Below are positions 12,074 through 15,314 of a stretch of 15,314 nt of DNA, in pieces. The first letter of the stretch is position 1; each line of letters begins with the position of its first letter. Below the pieces are notes generated by a model. The model had not been told where the DNA came from. It saw only the letters and a list, made by a program, of their open reading frames with translations, and did no database searches. Where the stretch lies: positions 1 through 15,314 of the forward strand of contig JALFRH010000163.1 in the NCBI GenBank assembly GCA_022785155.1. The letters run 5' to 3'. Source of the stretch: Spirochaetales bacterium (GTDB taxonomy: Bacteria > Spirochaetota > Spirochaetia > Sphaerochaetales > Sphaerochaetaceae). Made by a program: the position numbers and the translations under genes.

Positions 12074-13303
12074 GTGGCTGCAGATAAGACGATAGTAGGA
12101 TTGGATATAGGTACAAGTTCCACAAGGGTTGCCGTCGGTTCTGTCTCCAGAGATGGACAGCTGGTAATAGAGAGTGTCGTGGAACGCCCAAGCGAGGGTG
12201 TAAAGAACGGCTCCATTGTCAACATTGAACAGACAATGAAGACTATTTCCAGTGTAATCGGCGAAGCTGAAGTCCAGGCAGGCACAGAGATTTCATCTGT
12301 AATCATTGGAATAGGCGGTGACCAGATAAAGGGCATCAAGAGTAACGGTGTGGTAGGTATCAACTCCAAAGACCAGGAGATTACAAAAGATGACATCAGG
12401 CGTTCCATCGATGTGGCGAGAAATATCCAGCTGCCTCAGAATACTGAAATACTCCACTCCCTTGTACAGGACTTCTATGTAGATTCCCGTTCAGGCATAA
12501 AAGATCCTGTGGATATGCTTGGACATAGATTGGATACAAAGATTCTTTTGGTTCTGGGATCTTCTCCAATAATCCAGAACCAGAAGAAGTGCGTACATAA
12601 AACAGGCCTCCAGGTTCAGAAAGTAGTATTCCAGACCCTGGCGGACTCTGAAGTGGTGCTCTCTCCTGAAGAGAAGGACATGGGTGTAATTGTCATCAAC
12701 ATCGGTTCCGGTTCCACCAACTATATTGCATATGCAGGAGGCGCTCCTGTACATGTGGGTGGAATAAACAGAGGAAGCGACCTTGTTACTTCCGATATTG
12801 CGTACCTATTTCAGCTTCCTAAGGCTGCAGCGGAATCTCTGAAGCTCACTGATGGTTCCTGTTACAGTCCCGGTATCCATGATTCCGATATGATGGTGAC
12901 TCCTGCTCTCGGTGGCAAGCCAGCCATAAGAATGCCTCGAAAAGAGTTTGCAAAGGTCATAGAAGCCAGAATGGCTGAGATATTGTTGATGATCCAGCAG
13001 GACCTTCAGGATAATCAGATACAAGGACCTTTCGGTGCTGGAATTGTTTTGGTTGGTGGTGGAGCATTGATGGGAGGCGTAACGGAATTGGCTGCAGAAA
13101 TATTCCGTCTTCCATGCCGCATCGGTTTCCCAGAGGCGATAAGTGGTCTTGACCGTACATATATAGACCCTAAATACTCAACGGTGTTAGGTCTTTTCAA
13201 GAGTGAAGCCAAAAGATATCGTGATAACAACGACATCTCTGGCGTCAAGGAGAAAAAAGGCTTCGGATCTAAAGTCAAAAGCCTCTTTGGTAAGTTATTT
13301 TAA
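12074..13303 (+). CDS. ftsA: cell division protein FtsA
   Basis: FtsA is an actin-like ATPase that anchors FtsZ to the membrane and signals to the FtsQLB-FtsW arm. The 409-residue protein has the phosphate-1 motif VGLDIGTSSTRVAVG (residues 8-22) and the 1C subdomain, including the VIIGIGGDQIKG strand region. The phosphate-2 motif VINIGSGSTNYIAYAGG lies near 204-220, the adenosine motif GIVLVGGGALMGGV near 324-337, and a C-terminal amphipathic helix KGFGSKVKSLFGKLF is the likely membrane tether. The start is GTG, supported by GAGG/AAGG at 12063-12071 and by the position of the first beta strand. All expected parts are there, in contrast to the altered ftsW. It is followed at nine bases by ftsZ. 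Confidence 0.97.
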   Translation: MAADKTIVGLDIGTSSTRVAVGSVSRDGQLVIESVVERPSEGVKNGSIVNIEQTMKTISSVIGEAEVQAGTEISSVIIGIGGDQIKGIKSNGVVGINSKDQEITKDDIRRSIDVARNIQLPQNTEILHSLVQDFYVDSRSGIKDPVDMLGHRLDTKILLVLGSSPIIQNQKKCVHKTGLQVQKVVFQTLADSEVVLSPEEKDMGVIVINIGSGSTNYIAYAGGAPVHVGGINRGSDLVTSDIAYLFQLPKAAAESLKLTDGSCYSPGIHDSDMMVTPALGGKPAIRMPRKEFAKVIEARMAEILLMIQQDLQDNQIQGPFGAGIVLVGGGALMGGVTELAAEIFRLPCRIGFPEAISGLDRTYIDPKYSTVLGLFKSEAKRYRDNNDISGVKEKKGFGSKVKSLFGKLF

Positions 13304-13312
13304 GGAGCTGAG

Positions 13313-14575
13313 ATGAGCTTTAATTTGTTTGATATTGAAGATACTACTACAGGAGAACAGGCCACACCTACAATCATCAAAGTCGTAGGCGTCGGTGGTG
13401 GTGGCGGAAATGCTGTTAACAGAATGATCGCCAATGGCTTGAAGAAAGTATCCTTTGTTGCTTTGAATACTGATGTCCAGGCACTGCAGCGCTCCAATGC
13501 CCAGACCAGAATCGCCATAGGTAAGGAGCTTACAGGCGGTCTTGGTGCCGGTGGTCAGCCGGAAGTAGGTGAGAAGGCTGCCCAGGAAAGCAAAGAGGAG
13601 ATCAAGAAAGAGCTTGAGAACGCTGATATGGTCTTCATTACGGCAGGTATGGGAGGCGGAACAGGAACAGGTGCCGCTGCAGTAGTTGCTGAAATCGCCA
13701 AGAGCTGCAATGCCCTGACGGTTGCAGTAGTTACCACACCATTCACTTTCGAAGGCAAAAAGAAGCTTAGCCTTGCCGAGCAGGGAATCGAGAAACTGCG
13801 TAAGAGTGTAGATACTCTCATCATTATTCCTAACCAGCACCTTTTGAATGTTGTGGAGCAGAATACTCCTATCAAGAAAGCCTTCCTTCTTGCAGACTCT
13901 GCACTTCTCCAGGCAGTACAGGGTATTTCCGACTTGATTACCGAGCCAGGTGAAATAAACATCGACTTTGCAGACGTAAAGACGGTGATGAAGGGTAAGG
14001 GGGATGCTCTTATTGGACTGGGCTTCGGTGAAGGAACCAATAGAGCTGTGGAAGCTGCAAAGCAGTCCATCAACAATCCTCTTTTGGAGAACGCTTCCAT
14101 TGAAGGTGCAAAGGCAGTTCTTGTAAACATTGCCGGTGGTGATAACCTTACTCTCCAGGAGTATCAGGATGTGGTGGAGCTTATTACAGCCAACGTCGAC
14201 GAAGAAGCCCTCATTACCGCCGGCCAGTCCTATAACCCTGCACTGGGTGAGAGGATCAGGGTCACTGTTGTGGCTACAGGTTTCGAACACCGCTCTGTAA
14301 GCACGGGAGCCAATGCCGCTGAGATCTTTGGAACAAAGAATGGTAAGCCTGAAGAAGAAAACCCGGAGATTCCTCAGTTCTCAAAGCGTCATGAAGAAGC
14401 TCCTTTGAAGAAAGAAAACCCATATGAAAGGGAGAAGGAGACTCCTAAGGACTCTGGAGTCATCAACATCAATCGTTGGACTGATTTGAAGAACCAGCTT
14501 AATCTTAGAAGCGGTAATTCTTCCGATTATACTACTCCTTCGATTTTGAGAATGAAGAACGATGACGACCAATGA
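13313..14575 (+). CDS. ftsZ: cell division protein FtsZ
   Basis: FtsZ is the tubulin-like GTPase that forms the division ring. In its 420 residues are the N-terminal VVGVGGGGGNAVNRM loop, the tubulin signature GMGGGTGTG near residues 113-121, NTDVQAL, and the T7 catalytic loop INIDFADVKTVM near 214-225, so GTP binding and hydrolysis should be intact. The loop usually read GAGANPEVG is GAGGQPEVG. After the core (to about 325) comes a charged linker of about 80 residues, then TPSILRMKNDD, which stands where the FtsA-binding C-terminal peptide (IPAFLR type) is expected. AAGGAG (13302-13307) overlaps the ftsA stop and precedes the ATG by five bases. The last 14 bases overlap the following recombinase gene. 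Confidence 0.98.
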   Translation: MSFNLFDIEDTTTGEQATPTIIKVVGVGGGGGNAVNRMIANGLKKVSFVALNTDVQALQRSNAQTRIAIGKELTGGLGAGGQPEVGEKAAQESKEEIKKELENADMVFITAGMGGGTGTGAAAVVAEIAKSCNALTVAVVTTPFTFEGKKKLSLAEQGIEKLRKSVDTLIIIPNQHLLNVVEQNTPIKKAFLLADSALLQAVQGISDLITEPGEINIDFADVKTVMKGKGDALIGLGFGEGTNRAVEAAKQSINNPLLENASIEGAKAVLVNIAGGDNLTLQEYQDVVELITANVDEEALITAGQSYNPALGERIRVTVVATGFEHRSVSTGANAAEIFGTKNGKPEEENPEIPQFSKRHEEAPLKKENPYEREKETPKDSGVININRWTDLKNQLNLRSGNSSDYTTPSILRMKNDDDQ

Positions 14576-15314
14576 GTATGAACTCTCTGATGTAGACAAA
14601 GAATTGATCAGATCCTTTGGAGACACAATCAGTTATTCTTTTCGCCTCTCGGAGAAAACCCGGGAGGTTTATACTAGGGAGGCGGCCCTTTTCCTTACAT
14701 TCCTCAATAGAAACTCCCTGAAACTGGAGGAAGTGGGTTCTTCTGATATAGAGAAGTATATTATAGAGAGGGAAGACCAGGAGGGCATAACCACAAGAAC
14801 AGCAGGAAAAGTCCTCTCTTCCCTGAGAACCTTCTTCAAATATTTGAAGATAGAGAAAATTATGGAAGCCAATCCTGCAAAGCTTGTGGAGAAACCCAAG
14901 GATCCTCTGGTCCTTCCAAAAACCATAAGCGAAGATGAAATGGAAGAGCTGATGAAAGGGTTTGATGACGATATTCTCGGAAGGCGTGATTACGCCCTCT
15001 TTGAGTTGATATACTCCTCAGGAATGAGAATAAGCGAAGCGGTAGGCTTGGATGTAAGCTCCTGGAGAAGGGAAGAGAAGGCCATTTCTGTAATAGGAAA
15101 GAGAAACAAAGAGAGGATTGTCTTTGTAGGGGATATAGCCTTTGAAGCTGTGGAAGAGTATTTGAGGGACATCAGGCCCAGGCTGTTGTCAAAAAAGAAC
15201 CAGAAGGAACAGGCTCTCTTTCTAAACCGTAGAGGAGGAAGGCTTACAAGGCAGGCAGCCCACCTGCGTTTCCAGGAGTGTACATCCCGTTTGGGGCTTG
15301 AGGCCACAATCCAC
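14562..15314 (+). CDS. XerC/D-type tyrosine recombinase, 3' end outside window
   Basis: An open frame of 251 codons runs to the window edge. The N-terminal half (about residues 15-110) is a SAM-like core-binding domain with YSFRLSEKTREVYTREAALF and TAGKVLSSLRTFFKYLK. The catalytic half contains ALFELIYSSGMRISEAVGLD with the first catalytic arginine R156, and VIGKRNKERIVFV with the catalytic lysine K180. The last visible residue is the histidine of ATIH, the start of the His-x-Leu-Arg box; the second Arg, second His and the Tyr lie beyond the edge. Xer recombinases resolve chromosome dimers at dif near the septum. The only in-frame ATG near the expected start is 14562, inside the end of ftsZ, so translation is probably coupled. 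XerC and XerD cannot be told apart here; in a one-Xer species it could be XerH/XerS-like. Confidence 0.92.
   Translation, partial: MTTNEYELSDVDKELIRSFGDTISYSFRLSEKTREVYTREAALFLTFLNRNSLKLEEVGSSDIEKYIIEREDQEGITTRTAGKVLSSLRTFFKYLKIEKIMEANPAKLVEKPKDPLVLPKTISEDEMEELMKGFDDDILGRRDYALFELIYSSGMRISEAVGLDVSSWRREEKAISVIGKRNKERIVFVGDIAFEAVEEYLRDIRPRLLSKKNQKEQALFLNRRGGRLTRQAAHLRFQECTSRLGLEATIH

Noticed and set aside
13295..14290. Long minus-strand frame of 331 codons opposite ftsZ
   Set aside because: It mirrors the codon pattern of ftsZ, is rich in Cys, Ser and Leu, and shows no domain. It is a shadow of the real gene.

Overview
The window reads as a low-to-mid GC spirochaete chromosome, most likely a relative of the Sphaerochaeta group. 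The evidence is the overall gene order (mraZ-rsmH-ftsL-ftsW-ftsQ-ftsA-ftsZ-xer), the many lipoprotein/TPR and membrane proteins of spirochaete character, and above all a division cluster with no ftsI (class B PBP) or mur genes and a FtsW that has lost hallmark SEDS residues. Published Sphaerochaeta genomes are reported to lack penicillin-binding proteins, so this fits, but the taxonomic call is an inference. There is no CRISPR array, IS element, rRNA or tRNA that I can see.

Left part (1-4736): the window opens inside a VanZ-family membrane protein gene. Converging on it from the other strand is a candidate small RNA of about 120 nt (promoter 546-574, terminator ending about 420). Next, on the plus strand, comes a tightly packed four-gene operon: a multi-pass membrane protein (possibly leaderless), a CYTH-domain protein, a small parvulin prolyl isomerase and RNase HI, closed by a terminator at 2826-2870. 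On the minus strand are upp (uracil phosphoribosyltransferase with an N-terminal extension) and an overlapping TPR lipoprotein gene, driven by a recognisable promoter at 4577-4606.

Middle part (4737-8346): adenylate kinase; an intracellular neopullulanase/cyclomaltodextrinase-type GH13 enzyme whose promoter -10 box lies exactly in the centre of a 25-bp inverted repeat, a likely repressor operator; and an exported helical-repeat protein of unknown function followed by a strong terminator at 8317-8346.

Right part (8347-15314): the division and cell-wall (dcw) cluster. A promoter overlapping three 10-bp MraZ-box direct repeats precedes mraZ, rsmH, a very short ftsL, ftsW, ftsQ, ftsA, ftsZ and a tyrosine recombinase gene (xerC/D-like) cut by the window edge just at its His-x-Leu-Arg motif. 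Genes are linked by short gaps or overlaps except for a 42-bp gap between ftsL and ftsW, the place where ftsI and mur genes stand in many bacteria. The FtsA/FtsZ ring machinery looks intact, while the septal peptidoglycan polymerase arm (FtsW-FtsI) looks degenerate or missing. This is the most interesting signal in the window.
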